A DNA stretch of 64,000 nt, from the NCBI GenBank assembly GCA_011526105.1, contig WYAZ01000137.1:46852-110851 (forward strand). Reading direction: 5' to 3'. Both the position numbers and the translations under genes were made by a program. Positions within the stretch are counted from its first letter, which is position 1. Every line of letters begins with the position of its first letter. The notes beneath the pieces were generated by a model. That model saw only the letters and a list, made by a program, of their open reading frames with translations, was not told the DNA's origin and did not search any database. The DNA comes from Deltaproteobacteria bacterium. GTDB lineage: Bacteria; Myxococcota; Kuafuiibacteriia; Kuafuiibacteriales; Kuafuiibacteriaceae. Of the stretch, positions 55,752 to 64,000 are shown piece by piece.

Positions 55752-56582
55752 GTGCGGCTCCTCGTGATCCTTCTACTGCTCTCTGCTCCGCTCGTCGCCG
55801 GCTGCGCGCACCGCGCATCGCCCGAGTCCGATATCGAAGCCGCACGTGCTCTGTTCACGCGCAACATCGAGGCCATCCAGCACAAGGACCAGGCCGCGTA
55901 TCTGTCCTGCTACCGCCAGGACGCATCACTGGTCCGAAACGGACCCGAAGGTCCGACGATGGGCTTCGACGGTCTCGCCGCCGGGACCTCGACCGTGCCC
56001 GCGAGTTGGCCGACCTCGCTCGAAGCGAAGAACCTCGAGCTCCACTGGATCGGCCCCGGACTCGTGTATGGCTCCTATCGTTACCTCGTTTCCTACGCAG
56101 GCGACGTCTTCGAAGGCATCTCTGAGCGCATGTTCACCGAGCGCGACGGTCGCTGGGAGATCGCAGTCACCACGGCGTTCGGACTGCCGGCCTCCTCGGA
56201 TCCGCGCCTGGAGCGCGTGGCCTTTCTGGCCGGCGCGTGGGCGGCCAAGGAGGATGGACGCACCACGGAAGAGACCTGGTCCCATGCCCGCGCGGGGACC
56301 ATGATGGGAAACGCGCGCACCATCGTGGGTGATCGCACCGTTCACTTCGAACACATGCGCATCGAGCTCACGGGCGACGACATCGAGTTGGTAGCGAGCC
56401 CCTCGCGCCAGCCGACCACCCGCTTTCGTCTCGTGGCCAGCGGCGAAGGCTTCGCGGTGTTCGAGAATCCCACGCACGGCTTCCCTCGCCGCATCACCTA
56501 CCGAAGAGACGGAAAGAAGCTGCACGCGCGGGCAGAGGGGCCGGAGAACAAGACCGCGGACTGGACCTACGAGCGGCGTTAG
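55752..56582 (+). CDS. Lipoprotein with SnoaL-like and DUF6265 domains
   Basis: The protein has 276 residues. MRLLVILLLLSAPLVAGC is a lipoprotein signal (Cys18). Residues ~28-140 fit a SnoaL/NTF2-like fold (FTRNIEAIQHKDQAAYLSCY, then EGISERMFTERDGRWEI). Residues ~150-275 fit DUF6265 (FLAGAWAAKEDGRTTEETW, FENPTHGFPRRITYRR). The two domains together in one lipoprotein are uncommon as far as I know. No activity is known. GTG start; TAGAGG ends 6 nt upstream. Confidence 0.8.
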   Translation: MRLLVILLLLSAPLVAGCAHRASPESDIEAARALFTRNIEAIQHKDQAAYLSCYRQDASLVRNGPEGPTMGFDGLAAGTSTVPASWPTSLEAKNLELHWIGPGLVYGSYRYLVSYAGDVFEGISERMFTERDGRWEIAVTTAFGLPASSDPRLERVAFLAGAWAAKEDGRTTEETWSHARAGTMMGNARTIVGDRTVHFEHMRIELTGDDIELVASPSRQPTTRFRLVASGEGFAVFENPTHGFPRRITYRRDGKKLHARAEGPENKTADWTYERR

Positions 56583-56585
56583 GCC

Positions 56586-58397
56586 TCAAGGCACAAACGC
56601 GAGCGACAGCCCTAGGCCCGCCTCGAAGGCGTCGCTCTCTTGCAGATAAGCCTCGACCGCGAGCCACGACCAAAGCCGTAGGCTCGCGCCGGCGAAGAGC
56701 ACATCGGCGGAGCCCGCGCCCTCGGGCGCCTCGAACAAGCCGCGGGCGGCCCAACCCGCGCGCAGATCGAGCCATCGCCCGTGCCCGAGCGACACGTCGC
56801 GAAGATCGAGTGAGGCGAAGAGCCGCTGATCGAGCGGGTGTCGGCCCTCACCCACTGCGTCGTCGTAACCCAGCGCGAGTTGAAAGCGCCCCGCTCTCAA
56901 GAGGAACTCGCCGCCGAGTCCGAGACGCGCCCCGACCTCGGGCAGGGTCTCGAGATGCAGCGCCCTCGAGGCCAGGTACGTGGGCCCAAAGAGTCGCGCG
57001 ACGTACCTGCGACCCAGCCAGGCCGAAGCGGCGGACAGCGTGATGGCATAGGTGTCGCCGCGACCAAATCGGTGCTGCACCGAAAGCCCGAGCTCGGCCC
57101 CAAGGCCCTCCGCCCCGAGGGTCCGGATGCCAGCGCCACCCACTCGACTCGAAAACGACCAGCGACGGTTTTCGACGAAGGTCGCATCGAGCGACAGCGC
57201 GCCCGCCCAGACCGTGCGCCGCGCGAGCCTTCGGTCTTGGCCCTCGTCGTCGGTGACGAGCTCCAAGCCGACCTTCCATCCCGGCCAAAAGACCGGCACG
57301 AAGCCGCCGAGGCCGATGACCCCAGGCGTCACGACGTCATCGATCAGCGCCTCCACCCCGAAGATATCTGTGCGCAGGCCAGCGAAGAGCGACAGCGGGG
57401 TGCTCTGCACCGAGAAGCCTGGCAGCCCGCTCGCGGCCAAAGAGGGCACGAAGCGTTCGAGCACAAAGCCGGACCCGAGCGTGCGGTCCCCCTCGCGAGA
57501 GAGGCGCGCCTCGAGATCGGCGCCCGGAAGACCGAGCTCGAGCTGACGCAGGAACCGAAGCCAGTCGCCCGCGCGTTCGAGCGGACCCACGGTGGGGGGA
57601 GCATCGAACGGGAAGCGTATCGGTGCCGCCAGAACGAACGACAGCGCGATCGATGGAAAAGCGAGGCGCAGCTCCGGCGAGAGCAGCAGCGCGAAGTCGC
57701 CCTCCTCGGATGCGACCAGAGCGCGCAGGCCAAGGTAACTCGCGTCGGAATGAAAGATCCGGGCTCCGAGCTGAGGTGGAGGCAGCCGCGCCGGCACCCG
57801 CAGCGTCAAGAAGAGCGCGTCGTCGCCGGCGTGCTCCTCGAGTTCGAAGGTGGGGGCTTCTTTCGCGGGGAGCTTGGCCGCCCACGCGGCGGAAGAGGTC
57901 TTTGTGCCCGGGTCGGGCAGATGCCGCCGTGCCCCGACGAGGCGGGTCTTGTAGTAACGCTGAGACAGCTCGCTCACGACGACCTCGCCGCTGCCGCTCG
58001 AGGCGTGAATCATCTGGCCTTCGCCCAGATAGATCCCCACGTGGTTGATGCGCTTGCTCCCCGGCGACCCCACGAAGAAGAGCAGGTCACCCGGCGCCAA
58101 CTCCGACAGGGGCACCGCTCTTCCGTTCCTCGCCTGGTCGCGAGAGACCCGTGGGATGGGGTAGCCCGCCTCGGCGTACACACGGCAGGTGAACCCGGAG
58201 CAGTCCAGAGAAGGACTGCCCACCCCGCCCATCCGATACGGCCTTCCGATGTAGCGCGACGCAATCGCCAGGAGCGCCTCCGAGTTCACGATCGGAGGCG
58301 GAGGCTTCACCTCGAGCTCGGGCGGACGCCACCGTTCGAGGCCACGAGGTCCCGCCATGAGCGAGAGCAACGCGAGTACCGCATGGGTCGAGCTCAT
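56586..58397 (-). CDS. NlpC/P60 peptidase fused to a predicted outer-membrane beta-barrel
   Basis: The protein has 603 residues. A short hydrophobic N-terminus may act as a signal. Residues ~38-160 are an NlpC/P60 cysteine peptidase (cleaves peptidoglycan stem peptides) with all catalytic residues: DCSGFTC (Cys66), INHVGIYLG (His119) and MIHASSG (His131). From ~200 to the end the sequence consists of many short amphipathic beta strands (GLGAELGLSVQHRFG, YAITLSAASAWLG, LDLRAGWAARGLFE), as in an outer-membrane beta-barrel, ending LSLAFVP. Such a fusion is not among the NlpC architectures I know. It overlaps no gene; 7 bp separate it from the MDR gene upstream. Confidence 0.8.
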   Translation of the reverse strand: MSSTHAVLALLSLMAGPRGLERWRPPELEVKPPPPIVNSEALLAIASRYIGRPYRMGGVGSPSLDCSGFTCRVYAEAGYPIPRVSRDQARNGRAVPLSELAPGDLLFFVGSPGSKRINHVGIYLGEGQMIHASSGSGEVVVSELSQRYYKTRLVGARRHLPDPGTKTSSAAWAAKLPAKEAPTFELEEHAGDDALFLTLRVPARLPPPQLGARIFHSDASYLGLRALVASEEGDFALLLSPELRLAFPSIALSFVLAAPIRFPFDAPPTVGPLERAGDWLRFLRQLELGLPGADLEARLSREGDRTLGSGFVLERFVPSLAASGLPGFSVQSTPLSLFAGLRTDIFGVEALIDDVVTPGVIGLGGFVPVFWPGWKVGLELVTDDEGQDRRLARRTVWAGALSLDATFVENRRWSFSSRVGGAGIRTLGAEGLGAELGLSVQHRFGRGDTYAITLSAASAWLGRRYVARLFGPTYLASRALHLETLPEVGARLGLGGEFLLRAGRFQLALGYDDAVGEGRHPLDQRLFASLDLRDVSLGHGRWLDLRAGWAARGLFEAPEGAGSADVLFAGASLRLWSWLAVEAYLQESDAFEAGLGLSLAFVP

Positions 58398-58404
58398 GAG
58401 CCGG

Positions 58405-59433
58405 TCAGGGGACCAGGACGACCTTTCCGATTTGCCCGCGTGACTCGAGCAGCTCGTGCGCTAGCTTGGCGTCGGCGAGGGGCAGCGCGCGGTCGAGCAC
58501 CGGACGGAAGGCCCCGCGCTCCGCGTTCTCGACGATGGGGATCATCGCGGCGAGCGAGCCCATCGTGTTGCCGATGATGCTGAGGTGCCGAACGAAGAGA
58601 CGCCGGATGTCCACGGTGACCATCGGCTGTGCGCTGGCCCCGCAGGTCACGAGGCGTCCGCCGATCTCGAGCGTGAGCAAGCTCTTCTCGAAGGTCTCGC
58701 CGCCCACGTGCTCGACGACCACGCCGACCCCCTGACGCTTCGTGAGTTCTTTGACCTTCGCGACGAAGTCTTCTTCTCGGTAGTTGATGAGGTGATCCGC
58801 GCCCAGCGACGCGGCGCGCTCGAGCTTGGCCTTCGTGCTGGCGGTGGTGATGACCTTGGCGCCGAGGTGTTTCGCAACTTGGATTGCGGCCGAACCCACT
58901 CCGGAGCCGGCTGCCTGCACGAGCACCCACTCACCAGCGCGAAGCTGCGCGCGCTCCACCAGCATGCCCCACGCGGTGGTGAAGACCAGCGGCAGACAAG
59001 CCGCCTCTTCGAAGGACAGGTTCATCGGCTTTCGAAACACGTTCTTGGCGGGTACGGTCAGCAGCTCTGCGTAGCCGCCCGGCACATGCTCCCCGAGGAG
59101 CCTGTAACTCGGGGCGCGGTTGTCCTCGCCCTCTAGGGTGGCGAGCTCACGTTCATCCGCGAGCCCGGGCCCCAGGATGACCGGGTCTCCCTTCGAGATC
59201 CCGACGACCTCGGACCCCACGGCGTCCACCTCGCCCGCGACGTCCGCCCCGAGGATGTGCGGAAGGGGCAGGTTCAAGCCCTTCCAGCCCTGGCGCACGA
59301 ACAGGTCGAGGCGGTTCAGGGCGCAGGCCCGCACCCGGACCCGAACCTCGCGAGCGCCCACCGCGGGGTCGGGGACCTCTTCGAGCCGAAGAACATCCCG
59401 AGAGCCGTGCTCGTGAAACACCACCGCGCGCAT
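58405..59433 (-). CDS. Zinc-independent quinone-oxidoreductase-like MDR protein
   Basis: The enzyme is a medium-chain dehydrogenase/reductase of the quinone-oxidoreductase or crotonase type, using NADPH. The protein has 342 residues. The N-terminal GroES-like domain has DVLRLEEVPDPAVGAREVRV and GADVAGEVDAVGSEV. The Rossmann loop is VQAAGSGVGSAAIQVAKHLGAKV. The Cys-rich structural zinc lobe of alcohol dehydrogenases is absent. No ribosome-binding site is apparent before the ATG, which follows TAG. The substrate cannot be told. Confidence 0.93.
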   Translation of the reverse strand: MRAVVFHEHGSRDVLRLEEVPDPAVGAREVRVRVRACALNRLDLFVRQGWKGLNLPLPHILGADVAGEVDAVGSEVVGISKGDPVILGPGLADERELATLEGEDNRAPSYRLLGEHVPGGYAELLTVPAKNVFRKPMNLSFEEAACLPLVFTTAWGMLVERAQLRAGEWVLVQAAGSGVGSAAIQVAKHLGAKVITTASTKAKLERAASLGADHLINYREEDFVAKVKELTKRQGVGVVVEHVGGETFEKSLLTLEIGGRLVTCGASAQPMVTVDIRRLFVRHLSIIGNTMGSLAAMIPIVENAERGAFRPVLDRALPLADAKLAHELLESRGQIGKVVLVP

Positions 59434-59523
59434 CTAGGCGTTTTCGTGGGGCGGAGGGTTCTCTGAGTCAAGCCAGGCCCCGCGCCCAGGCCCGGCGGGT
59501 ATCTCCCAACCACAAAGCTTCGG

Positions 59524-59553
59524 TTGCCTGGGTCCGCGCGGAAGTCCTACATC
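59524..59553 (+). promoter_or_regulatory. Candidate promoter of the GH13 gene, start at the GTG
   Basis: TTGCCT (59524-59529) is 18 bp from TACATC (59548-59553), which ends 6 nt before the GTG at 59560. No ribosome-binding site at usual distance is seen. Confidence 0.3.
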
Positions 59554-59559
59554 GGAGCC

Positions 59560-62500
59560 GTGCGAGGAAGGCCCTCTCTTCTGCTCGCGGGGACCGCGCT
59601 CGCCCTCGCCGCCTCGCTCGTTCACCGGCCCCAGGCCGAGAGCCAGGCCGGCGCCCCCTACTCGGAGCGCGTCACCTTCAGCGTAGCGATCGGCGCCACG
59701 AGCTACAGCGGCCCCGTCGAGAACATCTACGTCTTGCTCGACCGCGCCGGGGGCCGGAACAACCTGCAAGACGCGAGACCGCTTCAGCACGCCGGCGGGG
59801 ACCTCTGGCGCACCGACATCGACCTCGTCGAAGGCGACTACATCTATGTGTTCGTGGCGAATCCCACGCAGTACGTGGATCTGCAGGACCCAAACCTCAA
59901 CCCCGACCACATCCCGAACTCGAACTTCTTTAATGATCCAAACCCGCGCTTCACCGGCTTCGGGGGTCAGTTCGGCAAGGACAACGTCTATCTCGTTCGT
60001 AATCCGCGTCGACCGAAGCTCGACCTCAGCCGCTCCACCCCACCGGTGGGCACCCTCCACACCGCGGGTCCCTTGACCCTGCGCGTTCGCGTCGACCTGG
60101 GCAGCGAAAACGCCAGCATCGATCCGAGCACGGTCTCGGCCCGAATGGAGAGCAGCGAGCCCTACGGCCTCGCGCCGGGGCCCAAGACCCCGCCGCCTCT
60201 GGCCTTCGCCACGCCGGACAGCCTGAGCTTCGAGGCCGACGCGACCGGCGGCTTCATTCGCGCAACGTTCACAAACCCGCCCGAGGGCCTGCGCCGGGTG
60301 TTCTTCGATGCGCGCGACGTCGATGGCTTCGAGGCCTTCACCGCCCAGCACGTGGTGTTCACCAATCGCGAGAATCAGGCGCCGGTGGCGGACGCGGGCC
60401 CCGCGGTCTTCGGACTCGCCGGCCGATGGCTCGAACTCGATGGCGGCTTGTCGAACGATCCGGACGGCGTGGGTTTCTCGCGCTTTGATTGGCGGCTCGT
60501 CTCGGGTCCTGGAGGCTTCGAGATCCGGACCGTGAGCCAGGAGCCCGACAACTGGAACGGCGAGCAACGGCGAGGCGACGGAAAGCCGGTCGTCGATGAA
60601 GATGGGAACATCGTCGGTGACCTGCAGGCTCAAAACGGGGCCATCCCGCAAGTTCGCCTCAGCGCCCCGGGCGAGTACGTCTTCGGACTCATCGCCACCG
60701 ACCGGGAGGGGCTCGCGAGCAGTGAGAGCACCACCACCGTGTACGTGAGCGCGAGCTACGAGCCGTCGTGGAAGATGGTGCTCGACGCCGGCCGACGCCC
60801 CGACGGCAAGGTCGTGGTCTCCGCCCACGCGGGCCAACTGCCCGTGAACGTGCCTGTGCGGTTCCACGCCGACCCTCGAACGCCGGTGGCCCTCACCCCG
60901 GTCGCGGGCGCGGCGGACCGCGAAGCGGAGCTACCGAACACGCCGGGCACCTACTTCGTGCACGCACAGGCCGGCGCTTTGGGCTCAGCCTCGAGCTACC
61001 CGGCGCAGATCGTGGTGAAGATCGCCCCGGACGGAGCGGTCTCCGCGCGCGACACGAACCGCGCTGACCCGGACTGGCGAGATCACACGCTGCTCTACAT
61101 GCTCTTCGTGCGCGAGTTCGAAGACTCGAACGGTGACGGCGAAGGTGATCTCATCGGCGCCACACAGCGTCTGCCTTGGCTCGCAGCACTCGGTGTCAAC
61201 GCGATCTGGCTCATGCCGGTGGAGCCCAGCCAGACCACTCACGGCTACGCGATGGATGCCTTCTTCTCGGTGGAAGAAGACTACGGCACGGTCGCGGATC
61301 TCGAGGCCTTCATCGCGAGGGCCAACGCGCTCGGCATTCGGGTCATCCTCGACAAGGTCCTGAATCACACCGCCAACACGCACCTCTGGTTCGAGATGGC
61401 ACAGAACAACCCGCAGGCGAGCACACGCGACCGCTTCATCTGGCGACCGAACGGCGCGTTTCAATACTCCTACGACTTCATCGCGCTCCCGGACCTCAAC
61501 TACAACCAGCCCGCGGTGCGAAGGGCGGCGATCGAACGCGCCCGGTTCTGGATGGACCTGGGTCTGGCCGGCTTTCGCTGTGACATCGCCGCGTTCACAC
61601 CCATGAGCGTCTGGCGCGAGGTCCGGCGCGAGGTGATGGCCCACGACCCCAAGGGCTTCATGGTGGCGGAGATCATCCCACCGAGCGAACACTTCCTCGA
61701 TCAGCAGTTCGACGCGTTCTACGACTCCTGGACCTACTGGGAGACACGGGACGCCTTCGCGTTCGGCATCAAACCCTTCTCCGATCTGGACCGAGCGCTC
61801 GAAGGCGCAGAGCGCTACGTGCAGAACGCGGGCGCGGCCCACGTCCGCGACAAGGTCGATCCGAAGGAGCGTATCTGGATGCGCTACCTCGACAACCAAG
61901 ACGAGGACCGCTTCCTGTTGCTCGGGGGCGAACAGCTCGAGCGTCAGCGGGTCGCGGCCGCGGTGGCGCTGCTTTGGCCCGGCATGCCGCTCATCGCCTA
62001 CGGCGACGAGGTCGGGCTCACCCAAGGCCGGGGCCGCATGATCTTCGACGCGAACTCGCCGATGCTCCTGCACTACAAGAAATACGCGCGGATCCGAATG
62101 AACAACCCGGGGCTGCGCGGTCAGTCCACCGACGCCGAGGGCGCACCCGGCAACCGCTACTTCCGCATCTCTTCGGACGGCGATCAGAACGCCGGCCAGA
62201 TCTACAGCTTCCTTCGCCACGGAAACAACCAAGTGTTCCTCGTCCTCGCAAACCGGAGCACCGCCCCGGTCATCGGCACTCCGGCGACGCTCTACGTGGC
62301 GCCGAGCATCCTCGCGGCCCTCCCGGACGGTCCGCTCTACCTCACCAATCACGCCTCGCCGGATGAAGGCTTCGAGGTCACGAAGGCTCAGCTTCAGGGC
62401 GGCTTCACCGCGCGGGTGGGCGCCTTCGAGACGAAGGTCTATCAGCTCGCGACCACGATCATCCCGGACGAGGACGGCGACACCATCCTCGACAGCTACG

Positions 62501-63558
62501 ACGGCTGCGTGGGGGTGCCGAGCGGCGATGCGCAGGACTCCGACTTCGATGAGGTGCCGGATGCCTGCGATCACTGTCCGGACAGCGCGCCGCGCTCGGA
62601 CGTGGGCATGGACGGTTGCGCACGAAGCGCCGGCGCACCGAAGCCCAAGTATCGGATGGACGGTGTGCTCGATGACGCTGCGTTCCTCTTGGCCGAGAAC
62701 GACGGGCTCTCGCTCTATGCATCCTTCAACGGGCGTGAGCTCTATCTCGCGATGACCGGCGCGAACGTCGGCCGGGACCACTGGCTCGCCCTCGCCGAGA
62801 CCGGCGAGGACCTCCCGCTCCGCGCTTGGCCGAACGCGCGCCCTGGTCGCGCCGCCGCTTCCTGGTTCCTCTATGATGAGGGCCGAAGCGATCACGCAGA
62901 GTGGTTTGGTCCCTGGGTGGGGACTCAGATTCGCGCTCAGAACCCCGTCGAAGCCGGCATCATCGAGACCACGATCAACCTCGTCGAACGCTTCGGTCAG
63001 GACCTGCCCGCGTCGGTGAAGTTGGCGACGCTCGGCACCTCGAGCGCGGATGGTGCGTGGCTCGCGCAAGTGCCGGCCGCAGTGACCTCGAACGACGAGC
63101 TCACCCCCGACGAACTGCTGGTTTTTGATCTGGTCCGGCCGGAGATCAGACCGGCGGAGAACCGGCCACCCATGCCCGACGGAGGTGTCCAAGCGATGGA
63201 CTCCGGCAGCATACTCCCCGGCGACCGCGATGGGGACGGCGCGCCCGACGCCACGGACAACTGCCCGGCGGACATCAATCGCGGCCAGGAAGACGCGGAC
63301 GCCGACGGCGTGGGGGATGCGTGCGACGACTGCCCGCTCACCGCGGCAGGGACCGTCGTCGGCGAGCGAGGTTGTGCGGCCGAGACCGGTCGTCCGCCTC
63401 GAACCGCGTTCGATGACGACGACCCGAACCGGCAGACCGAAGGCTGCGGCTGCCGGGTGAGCGCGGACACTCGAGACGATGCGAGCACGCCCGCCTGGGC
63501 GCTCTTGCTCTTCGGGTTGACCCAGCGCCGCCGCCTGAGGAAGGTCGTTCTCCGATGA
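59560..63558 (+). CDS. Secreted GH13 alpha-amylase-family protein with MYXO-CTERM tail
   Basis: The protein has 1332 residues. A signal peptide (LLLAGTALALAASLVH region) leads to an E-set or carbohydrate-binding-like domain (~40-150), a PKD-like domain (~280-400), and the GH13 catalytic barrel (~500-890). Region I is DKVLNH, region II GFRCDIA with the nucleophile Asp, region III VAEII with the acid/base Glu, and region IV LDNQDED with the third Asp; all catalytic residues are there. Thrombospondin type-3 Asp-rich repeats occur at ~970-1010 and ~1220-1260 (DEDGDTILDSYDGC, DRDGDGAPDATDNC), with a sugar-binding-like domain between. The end (EGCGC, then PAWALLLFGLTQRRRLRK) is a MYXO-CTERM-like sorting tail. 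GTG 59560 is chosen because TTG 59524 would precede the signal by 12 odd residues. Acts on alpha-glucans outside the cell. Confidence 0.88.
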   Translation: MRGRPSLLLAGTALALAASLVHRPQAESQAGAPYSERVTFSVAIGATSYSGPVENIYVLLDRAGGRNNLQDARPLQHAGGDLWRTDIDLVEGDYIYVFVANPTQYVDLQDPNLNPDHIPNSNFFNDPNPRFTGFGGQFGKDNVYLVRNPRRPKLDLSRSTPPVGTLHTAGPLTLRVRVDLGSENASIDPSTVSARMESSEPYGLAPGPKTPPPLAFATPDSLSFEADATGGFIRATFTNPPEGLRRVFFDARDVDGFEAFTAQHVVFTNRENQAPVADAGPAVFGLAGRWLELDGGLSNDPDGVGFSRFDWRLVSGPGGFEIRTVSQEPDNWNGEQRRGDGKPVVDEDGNIVGDLQAQNGAIPQVRLSAPGEYVFGLIATDREGLASSESTTTVYVSASYEPSWKMVLDAGRRPDGKVVVSAHAGQLPVNVPVRFHADPRTPVALTPVAGAADREAELPNTPGTYFVHAQAGALGSASSYPAQIVVKIAPDGAVSARDTNRADPDWRDHTLLYMLFVREFEDSNGDGEGDLIGATQRLPWLAALGVNAIWLMPVEPSQTTHGYAMDAFFSVEEDYGTVADLEAFIARANALGIRVILDKVLNHTANTHLWFEMAQNNPQASTRDRFIWRPNGAFQYSYDFIALPDLNYNQPAVRRAAIERARFWMDLGLAGFRCDIAAFTPMSVWREVRREVMAHDPKGFMVAEIIPPSEHFLDQQFDAFYDSWTYWETRDAFAFGIKPFSDLDRALEGAERYVQNAGAAHVRDKVDPKERIWMRYLDNQDEDRFLLLGGEQLERQRVAAAVALLWPGMPLIAYGDEVGLTQGRGRMIFDANSPMLLHYKKYARIRMNNPGLRGQSTDAEGAPGNRYFRISSDGDQNAGQIYSFLRHGNNQVFLVLANRSTAPVIGTPATLYVAPSILAALPDGPLYLTNHASPDEGFEVTKAQLQGGFTARVGAFETKVYQLATTIIPDEDGDTILDSYDGCVGVPSGDAQDSDFDEVPDACDHCPDSAPRSDVGMDGCARSAGAPKPKYRMDGVLDDAAFLLAENDGLSLYASFNGRELYLAMTGANVGRDHWLALAETGEDLPLRAWPNARPGRAAASWFLYDEGRSDHAEWFGPWVGTQIRAQNPVEAGIIETTINLVERFGQDLPASVKLATLGTSSADGAWLAQVPAAVTSNDELTPDELLVFDLVRPEIRPAENRPPMPDGGVQAMDSGSILPGDRDGDGAPDATDNCPADINRGQEDADADGVGDACDDCPLTAAGTVVGERGCAAETGRPPRTAFDDDDPNRQTEGCGCRVSADTRDDASTPAWALLLFGLTQRRRLRKVVLR

Positions 63559-64000
63559 CCTTCCGTCGCGTTCGAGTGGTGCTCGGTGGCCTGCAAGCCC
63601 TCGCCTTCACCGCGTGCACCGGCATCGGGAGCTTCGACGGCCCCAGCGACCGTCCGAGCGGGTTGCGTGTCCTCTCCGGAGAGCTGGTCGCCCCAAAGGA
63701 CGGGGTGCTCGCGCCCCGCGATACCGTGGGGCTCCAGTTCGCGCTGCTCGAGATCAACACGAGCAGCGGCGCCGAGAGCGGCCTGCGCGCGGTCTACACG
63801 AGCGCGGTCTTCGATCCCTCCGCCGACCCCAGTCGGACCACCCACTTCGCCATCGCTGCGCCCATCTCGAGGACCTTCGCGCTGGTGCTGCAGATCCCCA
63901 GGGGCAGCCCCGGCGGCCTCGGCCGTTTCGGTGCCCATGTCCGGTTCGAGTCTCGCGAAGGCGGGGAGCTCACCGACGTCCTCTTTGGTGCGGCCCAAGA
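63555..64000 (+). CDS. Putative lipoprotein (3' end beyond window)
   Basis: The reading frame begins with ATG 63555, overlapping the GH13 stop as ATGA, and runs past the right edge (148 full codons visible). The N-terminus has a hydrophobic stretch VVLGGLQALAFTAC with a lipobox Cys (residue 21). The rest is beta-rich and polar (LRVLSGELVAPKDGVL, TVGLQFALLEINTSSG). I recognise no family. Coupling to the GH13 gene suggests a partner at the envelope, perhaps a binding lipoprotein; this is an inference. Confidence 0.7.
   Translation, partial: MTFRRVRVVLGGLQALAFTACTGIGSFDGPSDRPSGLRVLSGELVAPKDGVLAPRDTVGLQFALLEINTSSGAESGLRAVYTSAVFDPSADPSRTTHFAIAAPISRTFALVLQIPRGSPGGLGRFGAHVRFESREGGELTDVLFGAAQ

Noticed and set aside
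60985..63192. Long minus-strand open frame (735 codons) opposite the GH13 gene
   Set aside because: The GH13 reading frame carries all catalytic motifs; the opposite frame has none.

Overview
The window is GC-rich chromosomal DNA, almost entirely protein-coding, with no tRNA or rRNA gene, CRISPR array, insertion sequence or prophage that I can see. The gene content points to a Myxococcota (former delta-proteobacterial) genome. The evidence is a secreted alpha-amylase-type protein ending in a MYXO-CTERM-like tail, an FHA-GAF-sigma54 regulator beside a Ser/Thr kinase, a DUF4388 (PATAN) protein, many lipoproteins, a mevalonate kinase, and a complete Gram-negative division and cell-wall (dcw) cluster. 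I cannot name the genus.

Left part (1-18857). A MerR-type regulator cut by the left edge follows pheS-pheT on the minus strand. Next come an arginase-fold protein lacking several metal ligands and an acyl-CoA synthetase. Divergent from these on the plus strand are an ABC ATPase and a permease fused to a CPBP protease, then 6-phosphofructokinase, a membrane Ser/Thr kinase, a TPR-like exported protein, the FHA-GAF-sigma54 activator, and a lipoprotein/carboxypeptidase-regulatory pair with a small membrane protein.

Centre (18886-43230, all minus strand). Reading in the direction of transcription: mraZ-rsmH-ftsL-ftsI-murE-murF-mraY-murD-ftsW-murG-murC-murB, then a 583-bp non-coding, lower-GC gap where ddl often sits, then ftsQ-ftsA-ftsZ, a TPR membrane protein, an HTH-membrane protein, recO, glyQ and glyS. 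Most neighbours overlap by 1 to 8 bases, so translation is probably coupled. A TTGACA promoter and three TGG boxes spaced exactly 10 bp, matching the known MraZ operator pattern, precede mraZ. A second promoter candidate lies in the gap before ftsQ.

Right part (43422-64000). A small TPR-like membrane protein and PrkA kinase face a protein made of a ligand-less PHP fold, an RGG tail and five GNR motifs, behind polyphosphate kinase. Then come mevalonate kinase, a zinc-ribbon/SH3 membrane protein, a PATAN/J-like protein, several lipoproteins, an NlpC/P60 peptidase fused to a predicted outer-membrane barrel, a quinone-oxidoreductase-like MDR enzyme, the large GH13 protein, and a lipoprotein cut by the right edge.

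The items most worth a second look are the PHP/RGG/GNR protein, the NlpC-barrel fusion, the arginase-fold pseudoenzyme, the acidic MurE tail with basic FtsI and FtsQ tails, and a set of genes whose -10-like hexamer sits only 5-8 nt before the start codon, as in leaderless transcription.
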